Shown here: positions 25,186-34,234 of the stretch, in pieces | Layout: every line of letters starts with the position of its first letter | Numbering within the stretch: position 1 is the stretch's first letter | Origin: Pontibacter sp. SGAir0037 | GTDB taxonomy: Bacteria; Bacteroidota; Bacteroidia; Cytophagales; Hymenobacteraceae | Assembly: GCF_005491705.1 (NCBI RefSeq) | Contig: NZ_CP028092.1 | Span: forward strand, 5,084,001-5,148,000 | Reading direction: 5' to 3' | DNA length: 64,000 nt | Notes under the pieces: generated by a model | What the model saw: the letters and a program-made list of their open reading frames with translations, nothing else | Told to the model about the DNA's origin: nothing | The model's database searches: none | Made by a program: the position numbers and the translations under genes

Positions 25186-26199
25186 CTACTCCAACTGGGA
25201 AGCCTTGTTCACAATGTCTTTGATGATCTCATCCAGTTCCCTGGTGGAAGCCTCCAGTAAGTCTAAAAAGACCTTGTTCTCCTCAAGAAGGAGTGCTTTT
25301 CTGGAAATGAGGTTCACTAATCCCAGGATATTAGCGACAGGGCGCCGCAATACGTGAGATTGGGTGTAGATCAGTTCTTGCAATAGCTGGCTATGCCTGT
25401 CCAGTAGAAGCTCATTCTGTTTCCGCTCATGAATGTCCGTTGCCACAATAGAAACGCCTAACAGGCCCTGCTCCACCGTAACAGGATTGTACTCAATCTT
25501 AAACCATCTCTTTGTGTCTCCTGCAGCCGCTTCGTGCTCCATACGCATATGTTTTCCTTGCAGAGCCCTGTTAAAGTCTCCTTCAAAGTCGTTGCCAACC
25601 AAATGAGGAATCTCTCTGGCTACATCCCTTAAGTTGGCTCCTGGCGCTAGCAATTTCCGGTGCGCGTCGGTACAACTCTCAAAAGCTATCTTATTTAAAA
25701 ACAGGATTGTCCCGTCTGTTGACAGCAAAATCCGGGCAGACTTGGTGCTGTGATAAAGTGCCTTCTCTATTTTTAGAGCTTTTTCTATCTCTACCTGCTG
25801 GTGTGCAATGATGTTTAGCTCTTCCAGGCGCTTTCGTTCCAGCCAGGCCTTTTGGGTAGAAAGGTATTGTACCAGATCATTTTTAAAGACAAGCCCTTTC
25901 ATTTCTTCGTTGTTAACCACAGCTAACACCTCTTGCCGGGTTTCCTGCATCAGCCCCAGTGCTTCTCCTAATCGGCTATCCGGTTTTAGTAATGGCTTAG
26001 AGGAAAGACAGTCTACTACCAGGAGGTGCGGCTTACGGACTAGGTCGAGGGGCGTTAGAAGCCCTATAAAAGCCTGTGTATCTTCTTCCAGTACTACCAT
26101 GGCGCCCTTGTCGGCCAGTTCCCCTTTGATAAGCTGGATTCCGGTATAAGGGTGTATGGCTTTAAAATCGCTCCTGATAAAGTTAGTAATAGGTATCAT
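25186..26199 (-). CDS. CBS-PAS-DHp signalling protein lacking the kinase ATPase domain
   Basis: 337 residues. Order: a CBS pair (about 8-118; KGAMVVLEEDTQAFIGLLTP, RQEVLAVVNNEEMKGLVFKN), a coiled-coil link (KRLEELNIIAHQQVEIEKAL), a PAS domain (about 145-258, ending LLGVSIVATDIHERKQNE) and a DHp-type helix pair with SHVLRRPVANILGLVNLI (His282). The protein ends 55 residues after the His with no N, G1 or G2 box, so it cannot phosphorylate itself. It could be trans-phosphorylated, dimerise with another kinase, or act as a phosphatase or scaffold. Its ATG overlaps the stop of the upstream 130-residue gene by one base (TGATG), and a response regulator lies upstream of that; the three probably form one operon. 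Confidence 0.88.
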   Translation of the reverse strand: MIPITNFIRSDFKAIHPYTGIQLIKGELADKGAMVVLEEDTQAFIGLLTPLDLVRKPHLLVVDCLSSKPLLKPDSRLGEALGLMQETRQEVLAVVNNEEMKGLVFKNDLVQYLSTQKAWLERKRLEELNIIAHQQVEIEKALKIEKALYHSTKSARILLSTDGTILFLNKIAFESCTDAHRKLLAPGANLRDVAREIPHLVGNDFEGDFNRALQGKHMRMEHEAAAGDTKRWFKIEYNPVTVEQGLLGVSIVATDIHERKQNELLLDRHSQLLQELIYTQSHVLRRPVANILGLVNLISRKALLLEENKVFLDLLEASTRELDEIIKDIVNKASQLE

Positions 26200-26591
26200 C
26201 AGACTTCATACTCTATGTTGCTGTATGACATCGATATCTTCAGGTCTACCTTAGTCAGTTCTCCTTCCGAAACATACTGGAAAACTTTAGACTTTAAAAT
26301 CTGTAGAAGCTTTGCTGCCGGAATCTTGTTTAGCAGCCTTTTATTGATGAACACGGCCTCCACCTTTTCGTCTGCCACCTCATAGAATTCAAAGCCGTTA
26401 GGAGCCAGTAACTCAAAAGATTTATTCAGGCCAAACTGACCTTGTGGAGAGTTCTTGCCCAGGATAAGGATATCCTGAAAGGGGGGGAGTCTTATTTCCT
26501 CAAAGCTCAGGCTAATAGAGTACTTGATGCTCGTGCTGGTCACATCAATCGGATCGTTTGTTTTAGGGTCAGGGGCGGGCGTTGGTTTCAT
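26199..26591 (-). CDS. Unknown 130-residue protein in the regulator operon
   Basis: A soluble protein with no signal or recognised domain. After a Pro/Asp-rich start (MKPTPAPDPKTNDPIDVTST) it has alternating beta-like segments (SIKYSISLSFEEIRLPPF, DILILGKNSPQGQFGLNKSF, EFYEVADEKVEAVFINKRLL) and a helix (AAKLLQILKSKVFQYVSEGE). It lies 27 bp after the response regulator and overlaps the CBS-PAS-DHp gene, so it should work with that pathway. It could be an output or sensor-modulating partner, but no direct evidence names it. Confidence 0.75.
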   Translation of the reverse strand: MKPTPAPDPKTNDPIDVTSTSIKYSISLSFEEIRLPPFQDILILGKNSPQGQFGLNKSFELLAPNGFEFYEVADEKVEAVFINKRLLNKIPAAKLLQILKSKVFQYVSEGELTKVDLKISMSYSNIEYEV

Positions 26592-26618
26592 GAAAAGGTT
26601 AAAATATTTTACAAGTAA

Positions 26619-27026
26619 TTACCTGTTGAGTTGAATATGGTATGGCTTTCTGATCCGGTCGAGTTCCTCATGGGAGAGGGGTTTATGAATGTAAGCGGCA
26701 ACTTGTTTGGATTCTCTGGCCCGCCTTATATCATCTTCATAGGTAGAGGTGGAAAGCACATATACCACACATTGCTTTGGCAGCAAGCCAAAGGCATCCA
26801 AAAAGTCCCAGCCATTCATCTCAGGCATGTTGATGTCAAGAAATATGACATCAGGAAAAGCTGTGGCGTTTCCGGCAATGGCTTTATCTAAAGACAATAG
26901 GGCATCTTTCACAGCCGTGAAAGTTACTAGCTGGCGGCTGAATTGATTTTCCTCGAGAACGAATTCAGTTAGGAAATTCGATACCGGATCATCATCAATC
27001 AACCAAACTGTTTCATACAAGAACAT
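26619..27026 (-). CDS. Single-domain response regulator (CheY-like)
   Basis: 135 residues of receiver domain only. It has the acidic cluster LIDDDP (11-13), the phospho-acceptor Asp64 in DVIFLDINMPEMNGWDF, the Ser/Thr switch in VVYVLSTSTYEDD, and the conserved Lys in YIHKPLS (about 116). With no output domain it should act by protein contact. It is the first gene of the operon containing a 130-residue unknown protein and the ATPase-less CBS-PAS-DHp protein, which could be its partner in a phosphorelay. Confidence 0.93.
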   Translation of the reverse strand: MFLYETVWLIDDDPVSNFLTEFVLEENQFSRQLVTFTAVKDALLSLDKAIAGNATAFPDVIFLDINMPEMNGWDFLDAFGLLPKQCVVYVLSTSTYEDDIRRARESKQVAAYIHKPLSHEELDRIRKPYHIQLNR

Positions 27027-27852
27027 GTTGCAACCTATATATAATTAAGAAGATACTCCTCTGCCCTTGCACCTGTTCCGGCTCGTCACTGAATAGGCGT
27101 GTTTCGCTGTCTGCAAAACAGCAGGCTGTAGCGAAACAGGACAAGTTTAAATTCTAGAGAATTCAGTGCTTCTTTATAGCTGTAACTAGAGTTAGGTGCA
27201 AGGTCAGTTGTCATTTTATGGAATCTTCTATAAAATGAACAAAAAAATCAAAAATTAATACTTACAACCGGTATGGGGAACAATTCCTTAATGCAAGTTA
27301 TAACTTTTATGTCAACATTAGCATATCACTATTAAATATAAAACAAGGCTGCTAATTCTGTTTAGCTGCTCCTGCAGTATACAGAGTTAACACGGATGCC
27401 GATAATTTGTTTTGAATGGCTTTTGGTGTTTCAGGAGAACCTCTTGAGTTTTCGTTGGATAATGAATAAGTGAAAAGGGCGATGCAGGCGTAACCTTTAT
27501 TGAACGACCGCAGTAGAGCTTTGTTCTTGGAATGAGGCTTCAAAGGTTTTCCTGCAGCTATTTATCTTTTTAAGTCGTTAATTTCGAAGTCTTACATGAA
27601 GTGAGATGATACTCAATAATTGAAACTATTTAAAACTTCGCTAGTGAGTGCTTGCTTTTTCTGTTTTAAAGTTCTAAGTTCGTTTTACCAATACGCTACG
27701 GACTAAATCAGCCTATTTCTGGATACTATGTGAAGGAATAAATTTACACTGATTTAGCTAAATCCTTTTAGTTTGGTTTTGCAGAAATGAGACTTTCTAA
27801 GCGTGCAAATGCACATTTATACATACTTAAACTTAATTAAAAACATAATTAC
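27027..27852. other. 826-bp gap upstream of the mannan locus
   Basis: It is AT-rich with no supported gene; a 63-codon frame at 27352-27543 has no motif. A 9-bp inverted repeat (tgtttcgct / agcgaaaca at 27100-27108 and 27130-27138) lies near the response regulator start. The dyad gtgca-aa-tgcac at 27803-27814 lies 38 bp before the GH125 ATG and could be a regulator site. The promoters of the two divergent operons must be here. Confidence 0.5.
27803..27814. promoter_or_regulatory. Small dyad in the GH125 leader
   Basis: The perfect gtgca-aa-tgcac sits 38 bp before the GH125 ATG. It is short enough to occur by chance. Confidence 0.25.
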
Positions 27853-29268
27853 ATGGATAGGAGAAAATTCCTTCAGGGTTCATTGCTTTTAGGAGCCGGG
27901 GCTATGGTCAGTCCGCTTGCTTTTGCTGCTTCACAAGATTTTCCGGTGGTGCGTGTTGCGGCTTCGAAACGAAATTTTCAAAGCAAGGCTGTAGAAGCCG
28001 CTATTAAGGAATTTAGCAAAAATGTAAAAGATAAAGAGCTTACCTGGTTATTTAACAACTGCTTCCCAAGCACGTTGGATACCACTGTTACGCACCAGGT
28101 AAAAAACAGCCGGCCCGATACCTATGTAATTACAGGTGATATAGATGCTATGTGGCTGCGTGACAGTTCAGCTCAAGTGTGGCCATACCTCTTGCTTGTA
28201 AAGAAAGATGAGCCGCTAAAGCAGTTAATTGCCGGTGTTATTAACAGGCAAACCAGTTATGTTCTGAAAGATCCGTATGCCAATGCTTTCTACGATGATC
28301 CTGAAAAGAAAGGAGAGTGGAGTACCGACAAAACGGATATGAAGCCAGGGGTGCACGAGCGTAAATGGGAAATCGATTCGCTGTGCTACCCGATCAGGCT
28401 TGCTTACCAGTATTGGAAGACTACAGGTGATACCAAACCTTTTGATGCGCAATGGCAACAGGCTATCCGTAAGATATACCAGACTTTTAGGGAGCAACAA
28501 CGCAAAGAAAATTTAGGGCCATACCACTTCCAGCGCGAAACACCTTTTGCAACAGATACTCTCCCTATGAAGGGCTATGGTTTTCCGGTTAAACCCGTAG
28601 GCCTGATTTGTTCTGCTTTCAGGCCTAGCGATGATGCTACTATATATTCATTCCTGATTCCGTCCAATTTCTTTGCAGTAGTTAGTCTTCGACAGGCTGC
28701 CGAAATGATGGAAAAAATTGTTAAAGATAACCAAACTGCCAATGATCTTAAAGGCTTAGCTGCGGAAGTGGAGAAGGCACTGAAAGAGCATGCGGTGGCC
28801 GAGCATCCTACCCATGGAAAAATATACGCATTCGAAACAGATGGCTTCGGTAATCATTATTTTATGGATGATGCGAATGTGCCAAGCCTCTTGTCTCTGC
28901 CTTACCTGGGCGCAGTAGATGCATCTGATCCTATTTATAAAAACACAAGAAAATTTGTGCTTTCGGAGAGCAACCCTTTTTACTTTAAAGGAAGTGCGGC
29001 AGCAGGAATTGGCGGTCCGCACGTGGGGCAGGATATGATCTGGCCCATGGCTATTACCATGAGAGCGCTAACTAGCCAGGACCAACAGGAGGTGAGAGAA
29101 TGCATTGAAGTGCTGAAAAGAACCCATGCAGGCACCGGCTTTATGCACGAATCTTTTCATAAAGACGATCCTAAAAACTTCACCCGCTCCTGGTTCGCCT
29201 GGGCAAATACCCTTTTTGGCGAGTTGCTGTGGAAAACTTATTCTGAAAATCCAAAGCTGTTGAGCTAG
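27853..29268 (+). CDS. GH125 exo-alpha-1,6-mannosidase, Tat-exported
   Basis: 471 residues. The N-terminus is a twin-arginine signal (MDRRKFLQGSLLLGAGAMVS, then AFAA). The catalytic (alpha/alpha)6 part shows the GH125 hallmarks TYVITGDIDAMWLRDSSAQV, GVHERKWEIDSLCYPIRLAY, GLICSAFRPSDDATIYSFLI and IGGPHVGQDMIWPMAITMRA; the length is normal for the family. GH125 enzymes remove alpha-1,6-linked mannose from non-reducing ends without a metal ion. It is the first gene of the mannan locus, followed after about 100 bp (with a small hairpin at 29288-29315) by SusC. Confidence 0.93.
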   Translation: MDRRKFLQGSLLLGAGAMVSPLAFAASQDFPVVRVAASKRNFQSKAVEAAIKEFSKNVKDKELTWLFNNCFPSTLDTTVTHQVKNSRPDTYVITGDIDAMWLRDSSAQVWPYLLLVKKDEPLKQLIAGVINRQTSYVLKDPYANAFYDDPEKKGEWSTDKTDMKPGVHERKWEIDSLCYPIRLAYQYWKTTGDTKPFDAQWQQAIRKIYQTFREQQRKENLGPYHFQRETPFATDTLPMKGYGFPVKPVGLICSAFRPSDDATIYSFLIPSNFFAVVSLRQAAEMMEKIVKDNQTANDLKGLAAEVEKALKEHAVAEHPTHGKIYAFETDGFGNHYFMDDANVPSLLSLPYLGAVDASDPIYKNTRKFVLSESNPFYFKGSAAAGIGGPHVGQDMIWPMAITMRALTSQDQQEVRECIEVLKRTHAGTGFMHESFHKDDPKNFTRSWFAWANTLFGELLWKTYSENPKLLS

Positions 29269-29287
29269 AATAACATGTGCTGTGCAT

Positions 29288-29315
29288 CCTTGTCTGGAGA
29301 AACCTTCAGACAGGG
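29288..29315 (+). terminator. Weak hairpin between GH125 and susC
   Basis: 9-bp stem ccttgtctg / cagacaggg with one wobble pair and no strong T run. It is more likely a partial attenuator or message stabiliser than a full stop. Confidence 0.4.
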
Positions 29316-29348
29316 ATAATATAAATGTTGGTATTAAAATTAGAATGC

Positions 29349-29360
29349 TAAAACGTTTTA
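29349..29360. promoter_or_regulatory. LacI-type operator-like dyad in the susC leader
   Basis: The 12-bp palindrome taaaacgtttta has a central CG step, typical of LacI/GalR-family sites. It lies 10 bp before the SusC ATG, so a bound repressor would block transcription or the leader. No LacI-family gene is in the window. Confidence 0.4.
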
Positions 29361-29370
29361 AAATTTCTTT

Positions 29371-32300
29371 ATGAAGAAAGTTTTTTACAAAATTCCTATA
29401 CTGTTACCTGCCTTACTGCTTGCCGGCATACAGGTAGCCGCAGTGCCACAGGCAGTGGCAGCTATAGGAACTCCTGTCGGAAGTACTGGAGTAGAACTAC
29501 TTGCCGATGCAAGCAAACATGCTGATGTAAAGCAGCAGACAAAGACTGTTGCCTCCACCAATGCAGCAGTTGCCGTAACAGGTGAGGTGAAAGATGAAGA
29601 TGGTATGGGGCTGCCTGGTGTTACTGTCGTGCTAAAAGGAGCTTCTGGTGTTGGTGCTACTACCGATGTAAACGGCAGGTTCAGTGTTAATGTACCAGAC
29701 GGCCAGGAGAATGGCACCCTGGTGTTTTCATACATAGGCTATGTAACACAGGAAGTACCGATCAGTAATCGAACCGAGATCAATATCACTATGAAAACTG
29801 ATGCCAAAGCATTGGAAGAAGTAGTTGTGGTAGGGTATGGCACCCAGAGGCGTGTAAGTGTAACAGGAGCTGTAGATCAGGTTACTTCGGCTGTAATAGA
29901 AGGGAAGCCAGCCATGAATGCAGTACAGGCCCTGCAAGGTACATCCCCCAACCTGATTATTCAGCAGCGAAGCTATGAGCCGGGGCAAAGTGCTAATCTT
30001 AACATCCGGGGAATCAGCACCATGAATAATAATGGCCCGCTGGTAGTAATTGACGGTATTATTGGTGGTGATATTAATTTACTTAACCCTTCGGATATAG
30101 AAAGCGTGTCGGTGTTAAAAGATGCCGGTACTGCCGCTATTTATGGTTCGAGGGCAAACAATGGTGTGATTTTAGTTACCACTAAAAAAGGGAAAAAAAA
30201 TACACGCCCAACAGTCACTTACAATGGCTTGGTAGGCATACAGGAGCCTCGGGTATTATATAAGCCTGTAAAAGGTTACGAGAATGCCTTGCTTAGAAGC
30301 CAGGCTACCGTTAATGCCGGACTGTCTCCTATTTATGGGCCAGAGGAGATCAGGAACTTCCAGGAACAAGGAGATAATGAGTGGTTTTTAAATACTATCC
30401 TTCAGAATGCCGTGCAGCAAAACCATAACCTGAGTGTTTCGGGAGGTAGCGAAAACTCTACGTTTTTAATTTCAGCAGGCGTAGCAGACCAGCGCAGTAA
30501 CCTGGTTGGCCCTGATTATGGCTTAACCCGGTATAATTACCGTATGAATCTTACCAATGATATAGGTAGATTAAAGCTTACTACAATTCTTTCTTATGCC
30601 CGTACCGAAATAAAAGATCATTCTTCTTCTACCCAAACGTTAATTGTGGATGCCGGCAGGGTACCTACCTATTATAATTATAGATTGAAAGATGAGCAAG
30701 GCCGCTATCTGACCAATGATGTATTATCAGAATTTAATCCGTTGGGTGTTTTAGAGCAGGGTGGTTTCAGGAAGTACGATAACGACAATATCTTAGGTAA
30801 TGTAAATGCTGAGTTTGCTGTTACAGATTTCTTGAAGCTTAGAGGAGTATTTGGCGGTAGCCTTACCTCAAACCACCAGTTCGCAAGAACCATGAAGGTA
30901 GATTATTTTCCAAACGGTACTTCTGGTGCAGAACGCAATACAAATGATGAGAATGATAAGATTCTGTTCTTGAATACACAGTTTCTAGCAGAGTTTGATA
31001 AAACTTTCAATGAAAGTCACTTTGTAAATGTGCTGGTAGGGGTTTCGAATGAGTCTAATACAAGCCAGACTAACAGGCTTCATCGAAGATTTACTGATCC
31101 GGAGTTAGGCACACCAGTAAGCGAAACAGAAGAGTTGACAGGCTCTCGCAATACAAATCAGGAAACAAGAGAATCTAGCTTAAATTCTCTTTTCGGCCGA
31201 GCTTCATATTCATTCAGAGATAAATATTTTGGTGAGTTTAGTTTCCGTTACGATGGCTCTTCCAAGTTTCATCCCAAAAATCGCTGGGGGTTCTTTCCCT
31301 CTTTTTCCGCAGGATATAGAATAAGTGAAGAGAGCTTTATGTCTGGCTATAGAGAAAGATTAGGCGATTTGAAGCTAAGAGGATCATACGGAATACTAGG
31401 TAACCAAAATGTGGATGATTACCAATTTTTAACTACCTATTCAACTTTTCAAAATGCTTATGGCTTTAACAATGTGGCCGTAGGAGGAACAGGTTTTACA
31501 TTTGCGAACACTGATTTAAGATGGGAGACATCGGCAACCTTTAATGCGGGTGTAGATGCTGGTTTTTTTAACAATGCCCTGACCGTTTCTTTAGACTATT
31601 TTAACAAGGTAACAAGTGATATTCTTATTCCGCCTGTCGTACCTGGTGTATTTGGAGCTGCATTAAGGGACTACAACGCAGGAAAAATGAGGAATCAAGG
31701 ATGGGAAGTTAATGTCAACTACCGAATCAACGGCCCTCTGTTTCAGCATTCTTTTGCATTTAATGTGGCAGACTCTAAAAACAAGGTGCTATACTACGAA
31801 GGAGAAGAGCTAATAACAAGTGCTGATGAAATGCAAAAAATCATAAGGGTGGGGCTGCCATTCCAATCTTATGTGGGGCTGATGCGCAACGGATATTTTC
31901 AAAATTGGGATGAAGTTGAGAGCGGACCAAAACCAGCAGGCTTAAATGTTGCTCCTGGCGATAATCGCTATGTAGACGTAAACGGCGATAATGTAATTGA
32001 TGGGAATGACAGGTTTGTGCTAGGCAACCCTTTCCCAAGGTATACATTTGGCTTTACTTACAATGTAGCTGTAAAGGGGTTTGATTTTACCTTGTTTGCT
32101 CAAGGGGTTGGAAAAAGAAGTGCCTTTGTGAGAGGTGAATTGGTAGAACCATTTCATTTTAACTATTCACAGGTGATGTACCAGCACCAACTGGATTTCT
32201 GGACACCACAAAATCCTGATGCCCGTTATCCAAGATTATCAGCCAGCGGAAGTCAGTCTATAGAAAATAACTTTAGACGAGGCTCCGATATGTACTTGTA

Positions 32301-32553
32301 CGATGCCGCTTATATTCGCTTAAAGAACCTGCAACTAGGTTATACACTGCCAACAACTCTAACTGAGAAAGTTGGGATCAGGCGCATGAGAGCTTACCTG
32401 TCTGGACAAAATCTACTTACCTTTTCCGAATTAAATTTTTTAGATCCAGAAGTTACAGAGTTTAATAGCAATCTTTCCAACTCTGGTGCGAACAGCGGAA
32501 GAGCTTATCCGACTCCGGTTTATTATGGGTTTGGTCTGGATGTGACATTTTAA
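29371..32553 (+). CDS. SusC/RagA-type TonB-dependent outer-membrane transporter (mannan locus)
   Basis: 1060 residues: a signal (MKKVFYKIPILLPALLLAGI), a low-complexity spacer, a carboxypeptidase-regulatory-like domain (about 68-145; GEVKDEDGMGLPGVTVVLKG), TonB box EEVVVVGYGTQ (about 150), a plug (LNIRGISTMNNNGPLVVIDG, SVLKDAGTAAIYGSRANNGV) and a beta-barrel ending in VYYGFGLDVTF. There is no N-terminal STN signalling domain, so this transporter does not itself signal to an anti-sigma factor. It should form the lidded import complex with SusD immediately downstream (12 bp between stop and the SusD ATG) and take up mannan oligosaccharides. Confidence 0.95.
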   Translation: MKKVFYKIPILLPALLLAGIQVAAVPQAVAAIGTPVGSTGVELLADASKHADVKQQTKTVASTNAAVAVTGEVKDEDGMGLPGVTVVLKGASGVGATTDVNGRFSVNVPDGQENGTLVFSYIGYVTQEVPISNRTEINITMKTDAKALEEVVVVGYGTQRRVSVTGAVDQVTSAVIEGKPAMNAVQALQGTSPNLIIQQRSYEPGQSANLNIRGISTMNNNGPLVVIDGIIGGDINLLNPSDIESVSVLKDAGTAAIYGSRANNGVILVTTKKGKKNTRPTVTYNGLVGIQEPRVLYKPVKGYENALLRSQATVNAGLSPIYGPEEIRNFQEQGDNEWFLNTILQNAVQQNHNLSVSGGSENSTFLISAGVADQRSNLVGPDYGLTRYNYRMNLTNDIGRLKLTTILSYARTEIKDHSSSTQTLIVDAGRVPTYYNYRLKDEQGRYLTNDVLSEFNPLGVLEQGGFRKYDNDNILGNVNAEFAVTDFLKLRGVFGGSLTSNHQFARTMKVDYFPNGTSGAERNTNDENDKILFLNTQFLAEFDKTFNESHFVNVLVGVSNESNTSQTNRLHRRFTDPELGTPVSETEELTGSRNTNQETRESSLNSLFGRASYSFRDKYFGEFSFRYDGSSKFHPKNRWGFFPSFSAGYRISEESFMSGYRERLGDLKLRGSYGILGNQNVDDYQFLTTYSTFQNAYGFNNVAVGGTGFTFANTDLRWETSATFNAGVDAGFFNNALTVSLDYFNKVTSDILIPPVVPGVFGAALRDYNAGKMRNQGWEVNVNYRINGPLFQHSFAFNVADSKNKVLYYEGEELITSADEMQKIIRVGLPFQSYVGLMRNGYFQNWDEVESGPKPAGLNVAPGDNRYVDVNGDNVIDGNDRFVLGNPFPRYTFGFTYNVAVKGFDFTLFAQGVGKRSAFVRGELVEPFHFNYSQVMYQHQLDFWTPQNPDARYPRLSASGSQSIENNFRRGSDMYLYDAAYIRLKNLQLGYTLPTTLTEKVGIRRMRAYLSGQNLLTFSELNFLDPEVTEFNSNLSNSGANSGRAYPTPVYYGFGLDVTF

Positions 32554-32565
32554 TTGAACTACCTC

Positions 32566-34197
32566 ATGAACAAATTATCAATCATAAAAGCGACTTTACT
32601 AGTTGCGCTGTTTACCGTTGCATCGGCTTGTAAAGATCTTGATCTGGCGCCGATAGGTAGCTTTACAGACGCTAATTACTGGACAACTACCGAAAAGGCA
32701 GATGCAGTTTTAAATACAGCTTATTCACAGATGTTCCGTAGTGATTATTTTTTCTATAACGAAGGTATGTCGGACAATGCCTATAATGGAAGAGGAGACG
32801 CCAATGGCGTAGCTTCTCTGGCTGCAGGTACCTATGATCCTTCGCTTGGTAGAATTAAAGAAGAATGGAATTATCATTACCAGGGCATCAAAACCTGCCA
32901 TATAATACTGGAGAATATAGATAACGTTACAACCATGGATCCTGCCCTGATGAACAGAATGAAGGCAGAAGCCCGGTTTATACGCGCCTATCACTATTTC
33001 CAGCTAATGACCTGGTTTGGCGGTGTGCCTTTGTTTGAGCGTGACCTAACCATAGATGAGGCAAAATCAATTTCGAGAAGTTCTCGAGAAGAAGTGCTTT
33101 CTTTTGTCTTGAGAGAACTGGATGAAGTAGCGGCTATTTTACCTGTTAATACAGCTTATGCGGATCAGAACCGAGGAAGAGTAACTAAAGGCGCTGCTGT
33201 TGCGCTGAAAGCGCGCGCGTTGTTGTATGAAGGGCGCTGGCAGGAGGTGGTGACAACCACAGAACAATTGATAAATGGAAATGAGTATGGTACATACAGC
33301 CTGTTTCCATCTTATGAAGGACTGTTCCTGCCTCAGAACGAAAATAATAGTGAAGTAATACTTGACCTGCAGTTCGTGCCTCTGGATAGGGCATATAATC
33401 ACTTTTTTGATATTGCTCCACTGGCAGTTGGTGCCAGGCTCAATGCCCTGGCACCGACGCAGGAACTGGTAGATAGCTACATCATGGCCAATGGTAAAAG
33501 GATTAATCAGGAAGGCTCAGGTTATAGTGAAGAAAATCCATATACCAATAGGGATCCACGGCTAACTTATACTATAGTGTATCATGGCTACCAGTGGAGC
33601 AGACCAAATGGTACAACCACAACTATTTATACCAAACCCGGCTCAGATCCTAATAGCTCAGCTTTAGATGAATACAGACCGGGTGCTGTAAGTTCGCCTA
33701 CTGGGTATTACATCCGCAAGTATTACGACCCAACCTCATCTACGAACTTTTTATCCGGTCTGAACCTGATTCTGATTCGCTATGCGGATGTGCTGCTCAT
33801 GCATGCAGAGGCTAAAAATGAGCTTGGGCAGATGAATGAGGCCGTGTGGAACCAGAGCGTAAGAGCATTGCGTGAACGTGCAGGCTTTACCAATCCGGAG
33901 GCACTGAACTATGATGGAAGTTTAGGGCAGTCAGGGTTGCGAGATGTGATCCGGAATGAGCGTCGTACAGAGTTGGCTATGGAAGGACTCCGCATCTTTG
34001 ATATCCGCAGGTGGAGAATCGGAGATGAAGTACTAAATGGCTGGGTGCATGGGGCGAAATTCGGATCGGCTTCGGTTGATAATGGTTACATCAGGGTAAA
34101 CCAAAGAACTTTTGATGAAAACAGGCATTACCTGTGGCCGATCCCACGTGATGAAAGAGCGCTTAACCCTAACCTCACTCAAAATCCTAACTGGTAG
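32566..34197 (+). CDS. SusD/RagB family nutrient-binding lipoprotein (mannan locus)
   Basis: 543 residues from ATG 32566 (MNKLSIIKATLLVALFTVAS); a TTG 12 bp earlier is less likely. The lipobox is VASAC, so the protein is a surface lipoprotein. Family signs are FTDANYWTTTEKADAVLNTA, RFIRAYHYFQLMTWFGGVPL and the C-terminal VIRNERRTELAMEGLRIFDI RRWR. It caps the adjacent SusC transporter and binds the incoming glycan. It is tightly linked to the SusC gene and followed 37 bp later by the SusE-type gene. Confidence 0.95.
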   Translation: MNKLSIIKATLLVALFTVASACKDLDLAPIGSFTDANYWTTTEKADAVLNTAYSQMFRSDYFFYNEGMSDNAYNGRGDANGVASLAAGTYDPSLGRIKEEWNYHYQGIKTCHIILENIDNVTTMDPALMNRMKAEARFIRAYHYFQLMTWFGGVPLFERDLTIDEAKSISRSSREEVLSFVLRELDEVAAILPVNTAYADQNRGRVTKGAAVALKARALLYEGRWQEVVTTTEQLINGNEYGTYSLFPSYEGLFLPQNENNSEVILDLQFVPLDRAYNHFFDIAPLAVGARLNALAPTQELVDSYIMANGKRINQEGSGYSEENPYTNRDPRLTYTIVYHGYQWSRPNGTTTTIYTKPGSDPNSSALDEYRPGAVSSPTGYYIRKYYDPTSSTNFLSGLNLILIRYADVLLMHAEAKNELGQMNEAVWNQSVRALRERAGFTNPEALNYDGSLGQSGLRDVIRNERRTELAMEGLRIFDIRRWRIGDEVLNGWVHGAKFGSASVDNGYIRVNQRTFDENRHYLWPIPRDERALNPNLTQNPNW

Positions 34198-34234
34198 TTC
34201 AACAATCAATCTTAAGATTTAAACTTATTTAGAT

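Noticed and set aside
27352..27543. 63-codon minus-strand frame in the mannan-locus leader
   Set aside because: No motif or neighbouring signal; AT-rich chance frame.
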